Below, one piece after another: positions 32,181 through 41,015 of a stretch of 64,000 nucleotides of DNA; the first letter of the stretch is position 1; each line of letters starts with the position of its first letter. The stretch is from the NCBI RefSeq assembly GCF_019972295.1, contig NZ_BLJA01000001.1, positions 2,546,158-2,610,157 of the forward strand, read 5' to 3'. The notes under the pieces were generated by a model that was not told the origin of the DNA, did no database searches, and worked only from the letters and a program-made list of their open reading frames with translations. This stretch comes from Geobacter sp. AOG2 (GTDB taxonomy: Bacteria; Desulfobacterota; Desulfuromonadia; Geobacterales; Pseudopelobacteraceae). Both the position numbers and the translations under genes were made by a program.

Positions 32181-33367
32181 AACTTCCCGATAAATATGGA
32201 CATTTTGGCGCATTCGGCGGACGCTACGTTCCCGAGACCCTCATGCCGGCCCTACTGGAGCTGGAAAAGGCCTATGAACACTACCGCCACGACCGGGAGT
32301 TCAAGGAAGAGTTCGAGTACTACCTGCGCCAGTACGTGGGCCGTCCCAACCCGCTCTACTATGCCGAAAAGCTGACCAAAAAACTGGGGGGCGCCCGGAT
32401 CTACCTGAAACGGGAAGACCTGAACCATACCGGCGCCCACAAGGTGAACAACACCATCGGCCAGGGGCTTCTGGCCAAGCGCATGGGCAAAAAGAGGGTC
32501 ATCGCCGAGACCGGCGCGGGTCAGCACGGGGTGGCCACCGCCACCATCGCCGCGCTGTTCGGGATGGAGTGCGAGGTCTTCATGGGCGAGGAGGATACCC
32601 GCCGCCAGGCCCTGAACGTCTTTCGCATGCGCCTTCTGGGGGCCACGGTCACGCCGGTCACCGCCGGCACCGCGACCCTCAAGGACGCCATGAACGAGGC
32701 CATGCGCAACTGGGTCTCCACCATCACCACCACCTTCTACGTCATCGGCACCGTGGCCGGGCCGCATCCCTACCCCATGATGGTGCGCGACTTCCAGTCG
32801 GTCATCGGCCACGAGGTAAAAAAACAGCACCAGAAGGTCGAGGGCCGCCTCCCCGACTACCTGGTGGCCTGCGTCGGCGGCGGCAGCAACGCCCTGGGCC
32901 TGTTCCACCCTTTCCTGAAGAACCGCAAGGTCAGGATGATCGGGGTCGAGGCGTCCGGCTACGGCATCGAGAGCGGCAAGCACGCCGCCGCGCTCTGCGC
33001 CGGTTCGCCCGGCATCCTGCACGGCAACAAGACCTACCTGCTCCAGGACGAGCACGGGCAGATCACCCCGGCCCATTCCATCTCGGCCGGCCTGGACTAC
33101 CCCGGCGTGGGGCCGGAGCACTCGTGGCTGAAGGACACCCAGCGGGCCGAGTATGTCTCGATCACCGACGACGAGGCGCTGGAAGGGTTCAGCGTGCTGA
33201 CCAGGGAGGAGGGCATCATGCCGGCCCTGGAGTCGTCCCACGCCATCGCCCACGTCCTGAAGCTGGCGCCTTCCCTGCCGAAAGACAAGACCATCGTGGT
33301 CTGCCTGTCCGGCCGGGGGGACAAGGATATCCACACGGTTGCCGACGCCATGGGTGTTGAATTTTAA
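32177..33367 (+). CDS. trpB: Tryptophan synthase beta chain
   Basis: The 396-residue PLP enzyme condenses indole and serine. The lysine is in [13 protein letters not shown], and the PLP phosphate loop in [16 protein letters not shown] start at 32177 is inferred because the reading frame, overlapping the trpF stop (TTGA), begins exactly at the conserved [19 protein letters not shown]. No trpA follows: a terminator and a MITE-like element come next, so the alpha subunit must be encoded elsewhere. Confidence 0.95.
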   Translation: MKLPDKYGHFGAFGGRYVPETLMPALLELEKAYEHYRHDREFKEEFEYYLRQYVGRPNPLYYAEKLTKKLGGARIYLKREDLNHTGAHKVNNTIGQGLLAKRMGKKRVIAETGAGQHGVATATIAALFGMECEVFMGEEDTRRQALNVFRMRLLGATVTPVTAGTATLKDAMNEAMRNWVSTITTTFYVIGTVAGPHPYPMMVRDFQSVIGHEVKKQHQKVEGRLPDYLVACVGGGSNALGLFHPFLKNRKVRMIGVEASGYGIESGKHAAALCAGSPGILHGNKTYLLQDEHGQITPAHSISAGLDYPGVGPEHSWLKDTQRAEYVSITDDEALEGFSVLTREEGIMPALESSHAIAHVLKLAPSLPKDKTIVVCLSGRGDKDIHTVADAMGVEF

Positions 33368-33395
33368 ATCACGTTTTAACCTTTTAAGCCTTACT

Positions 33396-33422
33396 AAAAG
33401 CCTGATCTGTTCAGGCTTTTTT
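33396..33422 (+). terminator. Rho-independent terminator after trpB
   Basis: AAAAGCCTGA and TCAGGCTTTT are perfect arms around a five-base loop, with a T run. Confidence 0.9.
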
Positions 33423-33494
33423 GTTTGACCGACACCCGTATTTCAACTATATATACCCATGTTTTATTTACAGCCAAGCGGCTCTTGAAAACTA

Positions 33495-33615
33495 AGGTTG
33501 TTCAAAAATAGTCAGATCGTCGCACCCGCAGAAGGCCCTGCGGAGGCGTAGCAGCGCTACGCCGCACAAGGGGGCCTTCGAGGACGGCGGCGATATGGCT
33601 GTTTTTCAACAACCT
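33495..33615. mobile_element. MITE-like element copy 4 (module B only)
   Basis: 121 bp from AGGTTGTTCAAAAATAG to TTTTTCAACAACCT with module B between. It ends four bases before the Shine-Dalgarno site of pta, so any promoter for pta lies inside or upstream of it. Confidence 0.85.
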
Positions 33616-33632
33616 CCAATAGGAGGTAACCC

Positions 33633-34637
33633 ATGCATCTTGTTGACCAGATCAAAGAGAAAGCGCGAAAAAACCTGCAGACCGTGGTCCTGCCGGAAAG
33701 CTATGACGAGCGGATGCTGTTCGCCGCCGAGAAGGCGACCAAGGAGGGCCTGGCGCGGATCGTCATTCTGGGCGACCCGGCCAAGATCCTGGCCGATGCC
33801 GCAGCCAAAGGCGTCAACCTGGCGGGCGTGGAACTGCTCAACCCGGCCGCGTCCCCCAAGCTGGAACAGTACGTGGCCGATTTCGTCGAGCTGCGCAAGG
33901 CCAAGGGCATGACCCCGGAAGAGGCGCGCGCCCTCCTGACCGCGCCGGACAACCTGTACTACGCCGGCATGATGGTCAGGAACGGCGATGCGGGGGGCGA
34001 GGTGGCAGGCGCCACCGGCACCACCGGCAACGTACTCAAGGCCGCCTTCCAGACCGTCGGCCCGGCCAAGGGGATCAAGACCGTCTCCTCCTTCTTCCTC
34101 ATGATCACCAAGACCGAGAGCTTCGGCGAAAACGGCATCATCCTGTTCGCCGACTGCGCCGTCAACCCCAACCCGGACGCCCAGGCCCTGGCCGAGATCG
34201 CCGTGGCCACGGCCGGCAACTGCAAGGCGTTCCTGGACGTGGACGCCCGCGTGGCCCTGCTCTCCTTCTCCACCAAGGGAAGCGCCAGCCACCCGGACTG
34301 CGACAAGGTGCTGAAAGCCCTGGAGATCGCCCGGCAGATCAAACCGGATATGCAGATCGACGGCGAGCTCCAGGCCGACGCCGCCCTGCTCCCCAAGGTG
34401 GGCGAGAAAAAGGCTCCCGGCAGCTCCGTGGCCGGCAAAGCCAACGTGCTGGTCTTCCCGGACCTGGACGCGGGCAACATCGCCTACAAGCTGGTGGAGC
34501 GGGTGGCCGGCGCCGAAGCGGTCGGCCCGATCATCCAGGGTCTGGCCAAGCCGGTCAACGACCTGTCCCGCGGCTGCTCCGTGGACGACATCGTCAACGT
34601 CACCGCCATCACCGCCGTCCAGGCGGCCCAGGGCTAG
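33633..34637 (+). CDS. pta: Phosphate acetyltransferase
   Basis: The 334-residue enzyme interconverts acetyl-CoA and acetyl phosphate; in Geobacter-type metabolism it works with acetate kinase in acetate use. It is the short, single-domain form. Motifs: [64 protein letters not shown] and [14 protein letters not shown] strong AGGAGG precedes ATG 33633. No ackA is adjacent. Confidence 0.95.
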   Translation: MHLVDQIKEKARKNLQTVVLPESYDERMLFAAEKATKEGLARIVILGDPAKILADAAAKGVNLAGVELLNPAASPKLEQYVADFVELRKAKGMTPEEARALLTAPDNLYYAGMMVRNGDAGGEVAGATGTTGNVLKAAFQTVGPAKGIKTVSSFFLMITKTESFGENGIILFADCAVNPNPDAQALAEIAVATAGNCKAFLDVDARVALLSFSTKGSASHPDCDKVLKALEIARQIKPDMQIDGELQADAALLPKVGEKKAPGSSVAGKANVLVFPDLDAGNIAYKLVERVAGAEAVGPIIQGLAKPVNDLSRGCSVDDIVNVTAITAVQAAQG

Positions 34638-35042
34638 TGTGCCGTTTGGTTGGTTGTTGGAAATAATTCCCGGTTATTTTGTCTGATGCCAAGGCGCGGC
34701 GACGCAGGTGTAGCAGGGTCTACCTCAAGGAGCCGCAACGTAGGCAGCGGGCAAAAGAACCGGAATTACGACAACTCATTAACCGGACAGTACACCAGCA
34801 TCCCCTAATCGGTCCGGCGCGTTTCTTGTGGCGCGCCGGACCACGCCCCGCGAGAGCCCCCCAAACACCATCCTTCCCATATTCATAAATAATTTCAGCC
34901 TCTTTCACGAAAACAGATATCATCCGATCCCGGCGAACGACACACCATACATTGGGAAAGGTCAATTTTATTTGATTTTATCCCTAGACTGGTGTAAGCG
35001 ATATTCAGCCGGGCTGCATATTGTTTACTCCCACGAAATATC
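34638..35042. other. Intergenic region with repeat remnants and a hairpin
   Basis: No gene is supported. The part 34681-34760 is a diverged relative of the hisG-flanking repeat (GCGACGCAGGTGTAGCAGGG). A perfect 11-bp inverted repeat GGTCCGGCGCG/CGCGCCGGACC at 34811-34842 could be the pta terminator, although its T run is poor. The remainder is AT-rich, probably promoter DNA for the GGDEF gene. Confidence 0.5.
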
Positions 35043-35073
35043 GAAGGTGCAAATCCTTCCAGCAAGGATCACC
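35043..35073 (+). promoter_or_regulatory. Hairpin sequestering the ribosome site of the GGDEF gene
   Basis: ATCCTT (35053-35058) pairs with AAGGAT (35064-35069), which is the Shine-Dalgarno site, and GGTG (35046-35049) pairs with CACC (35070-35073), the last bases before ATG. An alternative hairpin GAAGG/CCTTC (35043-35047 with 35055-35059) would free the site. The two are mutually exclusive, as in a translational switch. No known riboswitch consensus was recognised. Confidence 0.5.
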
Positions 35074-35952
35074 ATGCCGGGTATTCCGATCAGTCTCATC
35101 GTCATCGCCCCAATCCTGATGGGGGCCGTTATTCTTGCCCTCTCCCTGGTGCCGGTCATCGGGTTGATCCGGGGGTTGCCGTTCGGCAAGGTCCGTCACA
35201 ACTGGTACACCCTCGCCGCCCTGATCCTGTTCTTCATCATAGGCTACCTCTTCTATGCCTCGGAGCTCCGGGGCGGCACCTACCGCGTTTCCGACGTCAT
35301 CGTATCGTCCGTTTTTTTCCTGGGGGCCTGTTTTGTCCTGCTGGTCAACCATCTCTCCCATCGGACGGCGCAGGATATCCTCCGCATGAGTGCGCTGGAG
35401 CAGGAGAACATCACCGATGCCACCATGGGCATCCACAATCGCCGTTATTTCGAACAGCGCCTGAAGGAGGAATTCGACCGGGCCCGAAGATATAACCTGC
35501 CCCTCTCCCTCCTGATGATCGACATCGACGACTTCAAGCAGATCAACGACACCAGCGGGCACCAGACCGGCGACCAGGTCTTGCAGGGCATGGGGCGCCT
35601 GCTCATCGAATCCGTCAGAGATACCGACATCGTCACCCGCTATGGCGGCGACGAGATCTGCATCATTGCCACCCATGCCGGCGATGCTACGGCACTGGAT
35701 CTGGCGAAACGCCTCTGCTCGAAGATAGGGGACAACACCCTGGCCGACGGGACATGGAACATTCGCGTAACGACAAGCATCGGCATTGCCACGCTCAACG
35801 ACACAATGAATGAGGCATCCGACCTCGTAGGTTGCGCCGACATGGCGCTCTACCGCGCCAAGAACGAGGGAAAGAACCGGGCGGCCGTCTACCTCTCCGA
35901 CCCCGCCGGGTGCCTCGGAAGGACGACCGCCGCAAACGGGTCCTGCACGTAG
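35074..35952 (+). CDS. Membrane-bound diguanylate cyclase (GGDEF)
   Basis: The product (292 residues) has three membrane helices (about 5-25, 40-60, 70-92) and a GGDEF domain (about 110-275) that would make cyclic di-GMP. The active-site motif is RYGGDEICII, preceded by LLMIDIDDFKQINDTSGHQTGD; an inhibitory RxxD site is not evident. ATG 35074 with AAGGAT upstream is preferred over the long upstream frame from 34828, which lacks a ribosome site. The hairpin over the ribosome site may control translation. Confidence 0.92.
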   Translation: MPGIPISLIVIAPILMGAVILALSLVPVIGLIRGLPFGKVRHNWYTLAALILFFIIGYLFYASELRGGTYRVSDVIVSSVFFLGACFVLLVNHLSHRTAQDILRMSALEQENITDATMGIHNRRYFEQRLKEEFDRARRYNLPLSLLMIDIDDFKQINDTSGHQTGDQVLQGMGRLLIESVRDTDIVTRYGGDEICIIATHAGDATALDLAKRLCSKIGDNTLADGTWNIRVTTSIGIATLNDTMNEASDLVGCADMALYRAKNEGKNRAAVYLSDPAGCLGRTTAANGSCT

Positions 35953-36089
35953 CCGGCAGGGAATACCCTCCCCACCCCCTGCCGGAAATCCCGATTTCCG
36001 GTCAAATACGGACCACAACCTCCCGGATGCATGATGCGGCTTTGACCTGCCACCCCTTCCCTGTTAGAATCATCTTAAAGGAGATTGCC

Positions 36090-36422
36090 ATGCGAGGAAC
36101 CGTGGTCGTCGTCATGCTGGTCACTGCGCTGTCCGCCTCTTCCGGGTTCGCGGAGACCTCCCTCAAGGAAGACGGCAGGGAGGTGGGCCAGGGATTGAAA
36201 AAACTCGGCAAGGATACCGGCAAGGCGTTCAAAGAGGGCGGCAGGGAGGTCGGCCAGGGCTTCAAAAAGCTCGGCAAGGAAACCGGGGCGGCCTTCAGGG
36301 AAGGGGGCAGGGAATCCGGTCAGGCAACAAAGAAGGCCGGGAGGTCCGTGGGCGAGTGGTTCAGGGACATGGGGCACTCCATCAAGAGTTTTTTCAAGGA
36401 CCGGTTCGGCACGGACAAGTAG
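36090..36422 (+). CDS. Exported protein with GREVGQG repeats
   Basis: A signal peptide (MRGTVVVVMLVTALSASSGF, then AE) precedes tandem 17-18 residue repeats, seen as GREVGQGLKKLGKDTGKAF, then GREVGQGFKKLGKETGAAF, then a degenerate GRESGQATKKAGRSVGEWF. They predict amphipathic helices that could bind membranes or form fibres. AAAGGAG precedes ATG 36090. Family not recognised; similar short exported helical proteins are widespread in Geobacter. Length is 110 residues. Confidence 0.75.
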   Translation: MRGTVVVVMLVTALSASSGFAETSLKEDGREVGQGLKKLGKDTGKAFKEGGREVGQGFKKLGKETGAAFREGGRESGQATKKAGRSVGEWFRDMGHSIKSFFKDRFGTDK

Positions 36423-36452
36423 CCCCGCATCCCCTTTCTTCCCTGAGCAAAA

Positions 36453-36483
36453 GAAAAGGCGCACCCAAAAGGCACGCCTTCCC
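36453..36483 (-). terminator. Terminator of queC
   Basis: AAGGCG (36456-36461) and CGCCTT (36475-36480) form a stem; on the minus strand it is followed by TTCTTTT. It also separates the convergent plus-strand gene ending at 36422. Confidence 0.6.
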
Positions 36484-36503
36484 AGAGCGCCACGTCACCG
36501 CTC

Positions 36504-37184
36504 CTACCGGTTCACGTACCTGAGCGGGTCCTTCAACCCCGCCTCGGCAAACCCCTTCAAGCGCAGGCGGCAGGAATCGCATTCCCCGCAGGAAAGCCCT
36601 TCGGGCGTCGGATCGTAACAGGAGTGGGTCAGACCGTAATCGACCCCCAGTTCGACCCCCTTTTTGATGATCTCCGCCTTGGTCAGGTCGATGAGCGGCG
36701 TATGGATGCGGAACCGCCCCGTCCCTTCCACGCCGGCCTTGGTTGCCAGGTTGGCCATGGTCTCGTAGGCCGCGATATAGTCGGGCCGGCAGTCCGGGTA
36801 GCCGGAGTAGTCGAGGGCATTGACCCCGATGTAGATGTCGAAGGCCCCCAGCACCTCGGCCCATCCCAGGGCAAAAGAGAGAAAGATGGTGTTGCGGGCC
36901 GGCACGTAGGTGACCGGAATATCGCTTCCCACCCCCTCCTTGGGTACGGCGATATCCGCCGTCAGGGCGCTGCCACCCATCAGGCGCAGGTCGAAATCCA
37001 CCACCAGATGTTCGGCGGCGCCCAGCCGCACCGCATTGGCCTTGGCCACCTCCAGTTCGTGGCTGTGCCTCTGCCCATAGGAAAAACTGATGGCATAGGG
37101 CACAAACCCTTCGGCCCCGGCCAGGGCCAGACAGGTGGTTGAATCCAGACCGCTGCTGTAAAGAACGACCGCTTTGCGCTGCAT
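36504..37184 (-). CDS. queC: 7-cyano-7-deazaguanine synthase
   Basis: The 226-residue ATP-dependent enzyme makes preQ0, the precursor of queuosine in tRNA. The PP-loop is [17 protein letters not shown] (here SSGLDS in place of SGGxDS), and the zinc site is formed by [20 protein letters not shown], four Cys. [13 protein letters not shown] and [18 protein letters not shown] are typical. Other que genes are not in the window. Confidence 0.94.
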   Translation of the reverse strand: MQRKAVVLYSSGLDSTTCLALAGAEGFVPYAISFSYGQRHSHELEVAKANAVRLGAAEHLVVDFDLRLMGGSALTADIAVPKEGVGSDIPVTYVPARNTIFLSFALGWAEVLGAFDIYIGVNALDYSGYPDCRPDYIAAYETMANLATKAGVEGTGRFRIHTPLIDLTKAEIIKKGVELGVDYGLTHSCYDPTPEGLSCGECDSCRLRLKGFAEAGLKDPLRYVNR

Positions 37185-37279
37185 AGTATCCTGTCTCCTC
37201 TATTTTTAAGCTGCCCGTTGCCGGGCTTTCATGATAGTATCAAAAAAATCGTGCGGGTAAATTCAAAAATGAGGATCAC

Positions 37280-38083
37280 ATGAAAAAGAGCCATCTCTCA
37301 CCTCTTGCGTTCATCGTTCTTTGCAGCATCGTCTCCGTTTCGGCAGCCGCGCCGCCCCCCTCCAACGTACCGGCAGGCCACCCGAAGATCGAATACCCCA
37401 CCCAATCAACGACGCACCAGCAATCGTCTTCCCTCTCCGGCAAGGTGCTGCAGGTTTTGAACAGCGGCGGCTACAGTTATGTCTACCTGCTGAAAAGTAA
37501 CGGCGAGAAGGTCTGGATAGCCGTGACGGAAGCCAGGATCGCCGTCGGCGAGCCCTTGAGTTTCAAGGAGGGGCTCGTCATGAAGAACTTCGAGAGCAAG
37601 ACCCTCAAACGCACCTTCGACACCATCATCTTCTCCAACGGCATCATTGCGCAACCGAAAGCCGCCGCTCCGGCAGCCACCCCGCCGCCGGCCGCCCCGC
37701 CGGCACGGCAATCCGCCCCCATGGGCAGCAAGGTTGCCGTAAGACCCAAGGAAAAAGGGATTTCGGTCAAAAAGGCCCACGGCCCCAATGCCTACACCAT
37801 TGCCGAGATCTACCGCAACAGCGCCAAACTCAACAAAAAGCGGGTCGTCGTCCGGGGCAAGATCGTCAAGGTAACCTCGGGGATCATGAAGAGGGTCTGG
37901 ATACATATCCAGGACGGTACCGGCTCTCAGGCCCAGGGCACCCATAACCTGGTGTGCACCACCAAAACGACGCCCCATCTGGACGACGTGGTCACGGTCA
38001 AGGGGACCCTGGCCAAAGACCGGGACTTCGGCTACGGCTACCGCTATAACGTCATCATCGAGAACGCCACCGTCAGCAAATAG
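37280..38083 (+). CDS. Exported protein with two OB-like (NrfJ-type) domains
   Basis: A signal peptide (to about residue 24) is followed by two small beta-rich domains separated by an Ala/Pro linker (about 125-145). The first (SGKVLQVLNSGGYSYVYLLK, later MKNFESKTLKRTFDTIIFSN) matches proteins annotated as NrfJ-like, found beside cytochromes. The second (KKRVVVRGKIVKVTSGIMKR, then WIHIQDGTGSQ) looks like an OB-fold nucleic-acid-binding-type domain. Likely periplasmic; partner unknown. Length 267 residues. Confidence 0.8.
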   Translation: MKKSHLSPLAFIVLCSIVSVSAAAPPPSNVPAGHPKIEYPTQSTTHQQSSSLSGKVLQVLNSGGYSYVYLLKSNGEKVWIAVTEARIAVGEPLSFKEGLVMKNFESKTLKRTFDTIIFSNGIIAQPKAAAPAATPPPAAPPARQSAPMGSKVAVRPKEKGISVKKAHGPNAYTIAEIYRNSAKLNKKRVVVRGKIVKVTSGIMKRVWIHIQDGTGSQAQGTHNLVCTTKTTPHLDDVVTVKGTLAKDRDFGYGYRYNVIIENATVSK

Positions 38084-38110
38084 CCGCCTCCCCACAATCC
38101 CGGCCCCCAA

Positions 38111-38138
38111 AGCCCCTCCCCCACCGGAGGGGCTTTTC
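38111..38138 (+). terminator. Terminator of the NrfJ-like gene
   Basis: AGCCCCTCC (38111-38119) pairs with GGAGGGGCT (38126-38134), followed by TTTCTGTT. Confidence 0.85.
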
Positions 38139-38153
38139 TGTTAACAGCTGTTC

Positions 38154-38180
38154 TGCCACGGAGCCACGGAGACCCGGTGA
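38154..38180. repeat. CACGGAG-type repeat arm
   Basis: CCACGGAGCCACGGAGACCC matches arms of the CACAGAG family; the opposite arm is missing. Confidence 0.4.
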
Positions 38181-38579
38181 ACGTCAAAAAACGGAACCTG
38201 TTTTTGCCGGGATCGACGCAAAACCGTTTGTCCCTCTGTTTCCGATTTTCCCCTGTGAAATTTTTTTTGCTTAAAAACGATGCAACCCGGACAAAATGAC
38301 GTTCCCTGTATCGTTTTTACACCGTTTCGTGGATGCGCCTACACCCGCGGAATCATTCAACATATTGATATCATTCAATATGATTGTCTTCCACACATCC
38401 CGGCACGCATTATGTATGTTGACTATTTAGCTTGTTTATCATGGCGACTTTGGGACAAAATGATAGACAGGTGGTACGAGAAAAACATGCCGGCATTGGC
38501 ACGCGTGACGGCAGGGACCGACGGAGAAGTCGACGAATAATCCATCGGCCGAATAAGCGTGAGAGCAGGAGGTGCCACC
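38181..38579. other. Gene-poor region before the two-helix membrane protein
   Basis: An open frame covers 38280-38540 but lacks a ribosome site and has no recognisable domain (YVDYLACLSWRLWDKMIDRW near the middle). AT-rich stretches around 38255-38275 and 38350-38400 could be promoters. I do not call a gene. Confidence 0.3.
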
Positions 38580-39023
38580 ATGATGAATACCGATCTCATA
38601 GACGAAGCCATTGAGCGATATGTCAGCGAACGCATGACCGGGGGACGGGAGCGCGCCGCGTCGCGATTTCTCAGCTATGCCCACCTGAAATGCGCGGGTA
38701 GCGATGTCGGCGAATTCATGCGGCGCGTAACCGGCCTGACCCGCTACTACATACACGTTACCAAGGTGTTCGAAAACCCGTTCCGCGGCATCGAGATGGC
38801 GTTTTTATCGACCATGCTCGTCGTTGCGATCGCCAGTATCTGGCTATTGGACCACGAAGCCACCCGCCTGTGCGGCATCTGCGTCTTCAGCGGCACCGTG
38901 GTGCACGGCTTTCTCCTCCTGCGGCACATAGTCCGCAAATGGCTCAAATCCGGCGTCATGATCGCCATGTATGAAGAGATCATCGCCCTGGTGGAACAGG
39001 AAGAAGCCGCCCTGCTGAACTGA
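38580..39023 (+). CDS. Hypothetical two-helix membrane protein
   Basis: A 147-residue protein with a soluble N-terminal third, two adjacent membrane helices (about residues 75-95 and 99-118) and a short acidic tail. No domain recognised. ATG 38580 has AGGAGG seven bases upstream, making it the clear start despite the longer open frame. The hairpin topology would put both ends in the cytoplasm. Confidence 0.7.
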   Translation: MMNTDLIDEAIERYVSERMTGGRERAASRFLSYAHLKCAGSDVGEFMRRVTGLTRYYIHVTKVFENPFRGIEMAFLSTMLVVAIASIWLLDHEATRLCGICVFSGTVVHGFLLLRHIVRKWLKSGVMIAMYEEIIALVEQEEAALLN

Positions 39024-39119
39024 GTCCGACACGTCCCCTGCTTTCGCAAAAACGGTTCGGGTCGAATGGGGAGATGGGCGGCAGCTTGCCAGGAGCCTTG
39101 GGAGTTGCTACAGTGGGGC

Positions 39120-40205
39120 ATGGCCGACGACGTACGCACCCATTACGAGCGCTATCCCTATCCCCGGTATCCCTTGCTGGCCTCCTTGCGCCGTTGCGAT
39201 ACCTACGCCCTCAACCTGTCCGCCCTCTGGGCCCGCTTCAACGGCACCCTGCCGCCCCCTGACGCACAACGCATCCTCATCGCCGGTTGCGGCAGCTTTT
39301 CCCCCTACCCCTTTAGCCTGGCCAATCCCCATACCCCCATAACGGCCCTCGACCTGTCGGACCGCAACCTCCGGCGCGCGCGCCTGCACTGCCTGCTCCA
39401 CGGCCGCACCAATGTGACCTTTTGCCGGGGCGACCTGCTGGCCGCCTCCCCGGCGGACGGCCCCTTCGGCCTGATCGACGCCTACGGCGTGCTCCACCAT
39501 CTGGAAGACCCCCAGGCCGGCCTGAAGACCCTGGCGGACCGCCTCGCACCGGGGGGGATCGTCCGGCTGATGGTCTACAGCCGCTATGCCCGGCGCGAAG
39601 AGGAATCCATCCGCCGCGCCTTCCGCCTGTTGGGGATCAACGACCCGGCCGAGGCGCGCGGACTGATCGCCCGGGCCAAACCGGGGTCGCGCCTGCGGCG
39701 ATTTGCGGAGGCGTCCGACGAGGCCGCCTACGACAGCGGGCTGGCGGACGCCCTGCTGCACCCCCGCGTCCACACCTTCCGGACCGGCGGCCTGCTGGAG
39801 CTGGTCCGCCGAAGCGGCCTGGAGCCGCTCCTGTTCGCCCACCACGGAGCCCTGGAGGATGTGGGGGACGAGGTGGAACGGCTCACCGTCATGGAGACCG
39901 CCCGGCTTGCCCCCGGCAACTTCGTCCTGTACGCCGGCCGTAACGTGGGCGGCCCCTGCCCCGACGATCGCGACGCGCTCGTCATGCTCAATCCCTGCCT
40001 GTCACGGGCCGTCACCCCCTTTAGCCTGGGCGGCGTGCACATCGCCCCGCGCCTTGGGGTCCCCACCCCGTTCCTCGGCCGCCCGGAACGGGCTTTTCTT
40101 CGGGGCTTCCGCCATCCCCGGCCGTGGGAAACCCTTTCCGCCACCGACCGCGCCGCGGTACAAGCCTATTGCTCGGCGCAATTCCTGATGCGGTTCAGGC
40201 GCTAA
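39120..40205 (+). CDS. Class I SAM-dependent methyltransferase
   Basis: The product (361 residues) has a Rossmann methyltransferase core: ILIAGCGSFSPYPFSLA (motif I), ITALDLSDRNLRRAR (motif II), LIDAYGVLHHLEDPQAGLKT (motif IV with HHL, typical of small-molecule methyltransferases), APGGIVRLMVYSR. The start MADDVRTHYERYPYPRYP resembles other methyltransferases that begin with a YPYPRYP box. ATG 39120 is preferred over 39066 for that reason, although its ribosome site is weak. The C-terminal 150 residues are of unknown role. The stop codon abuts that of the convergent DUF4130 gene with no base between. Confidence 0.8.
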   Translation: MADDVRTHYERYPYPRYPLLASLRRCDTYALNLSALWARFNGTLPPPDAQRILIAGCGSFSPYPFSLANPHTPITALDLSDRNLRRARLHCLLHGRTNVTFCRGDLLAASPADGPFGLIDAYGVLHHLEDPQAGLKTLADRLAPGGIVRLMVYSRYARREEESIRRAFRLLGINDPAEARGLIARAKPGSRLRRFAEASDEAAYDSGLADALLHPRVHTFRTGGLLELVRRSGLEPLLFAHHGALEDVGDEVERLTVMETARLAPGNFVLYAGRNVGGPCPDDRDALVMLNPCLSRAVTPFSLGGVHIAPRLGVPTPFLGRPERAFLRGFRHPRPWETLSATDRAAVQAYCSAQFLMRFRR

Positions 40206-41015
40206 TCACTCCTCCCCCCCGAACTCCACCAGATGAGCGCGGAAACGCAGCGGCACGAGACTTTGCTGCAGCCGGGGGTTATGGCGTTCGGGTATGGCCA
40301 TGTGCTGGAAATAGGAGCGCCACAGGCGGCTGCACACCTCTTCCCCGGCGGTGTAGTCCGGCCGGCCCGCCAGGGAAACGCCGCCGACCAGTCGCCACGT
40401 TCCCCGGTCGCACAGGGCCAGCGCGGAGCGGCGCAGGTCGTGGATCATCCAGGGGCGGTCGCCGAGCCGTTCCCGGAAGTAGGGGGCGATGAACGGGAGG
40501 ATGTCCGCATCGGGCTCGATCCGGGCGTACATGAGGGGGACCTCCGGCCTGTCGCGGCCCGCTTCACCGCCCAATTCCCCATCGGCGGGCCAGGCCACCT
40601 CCCGGAAACGCACGAACCCCGTGAACCGGTGGGCCTCGTGGGCGACCCTGCGGGAAAGCCGGTGTACCGAGCAGACCGGTTCCTGGGCCAGCATGCGCTG
40701 TACCTGCCGTCCCTTTTTCAGTCCCAGCGCCACGTAGCGCCACACTAGCTGCTCGACCCCGGCCGCCTCGCTGTGAAAGGCGTAGCGCAGGGTGGCAAAG
40801 GCTTCGCGGGAGACCGCCGTCACGAAGCGTTCCCGGAAGCGGAGCGCCGTCTCCCGCTCCGTGGCGACATCAAGGGAACCGGCAGCGAACAGTCCCGCCC
40901 CGCTCTCGGCGCCGGGGCGCAGGAATTCCGCTTCCGCGCCCCCGGATTCACGGCACGCCGCCAGGGCGCAGAGGAACCCCTCGAAGGTCCCGTCGTAGCG
41001 GTAGCATGCCGTCAC
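40206..41015 (-). CDS. DUF4130 protein (TIGR03915-type partner of radical SAM repair protein)
   Basis: The 269-residue product begins TACYRYDGTFEGFLCALA and carries LRYAFHSEAAGVEQLVWRYV, RLSRRVAHEAHRFTGFVRF and, near the end, DLRRSALALCDRGTWRLV and RLWRSYFQHMAIPERHNPRL. These mark the DUF4130 family, always encoded beside a radical SAM protein and sometimes fused to uracil-DNA-glycosylase-like domains. The GTG start overlaps the upstream stop (GTGA), so it is translated with it. A role in DNA modification or repair is suggested for the pair by family annotation, not demonstrated. Confidence 0.88.
   Translation of the reverse strand: MTACYRYDGTFEGFLCALAACRESGGAEAEFLRPGAESGAGLFAAGSLDVATERETALRFRERFVTAVSREAFATLRYAFHSEAAGVEQLVWRYVALGLKKGRQVQRMLAQEPVCSVHRLSRRVAHEAHRFTGFVRFREVAWPADGELGGEAGRDRPEVPLMYARIEPDADILPFIAPYFRERLGDRPWMIHDLRRSALALCDRGTWRLVGGVSLAGRPDYTAGEEVCSRLWRSYFQHMAIPERHNPRLQQSLVPLRFRAHLVEFGGEE

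Noticed and set aside
35041-35073. Known cyclic di-GMP riboswitch (GEMM)
   Set aside because: The conserved GEMM core was not found; only the hairpin competition at the ribosome site is supported.
38280-38540. 86-residue plus-strand frame before the two-helix protein
   Set aside because: No ribosome site and no recognisable feature; kept only as a note.
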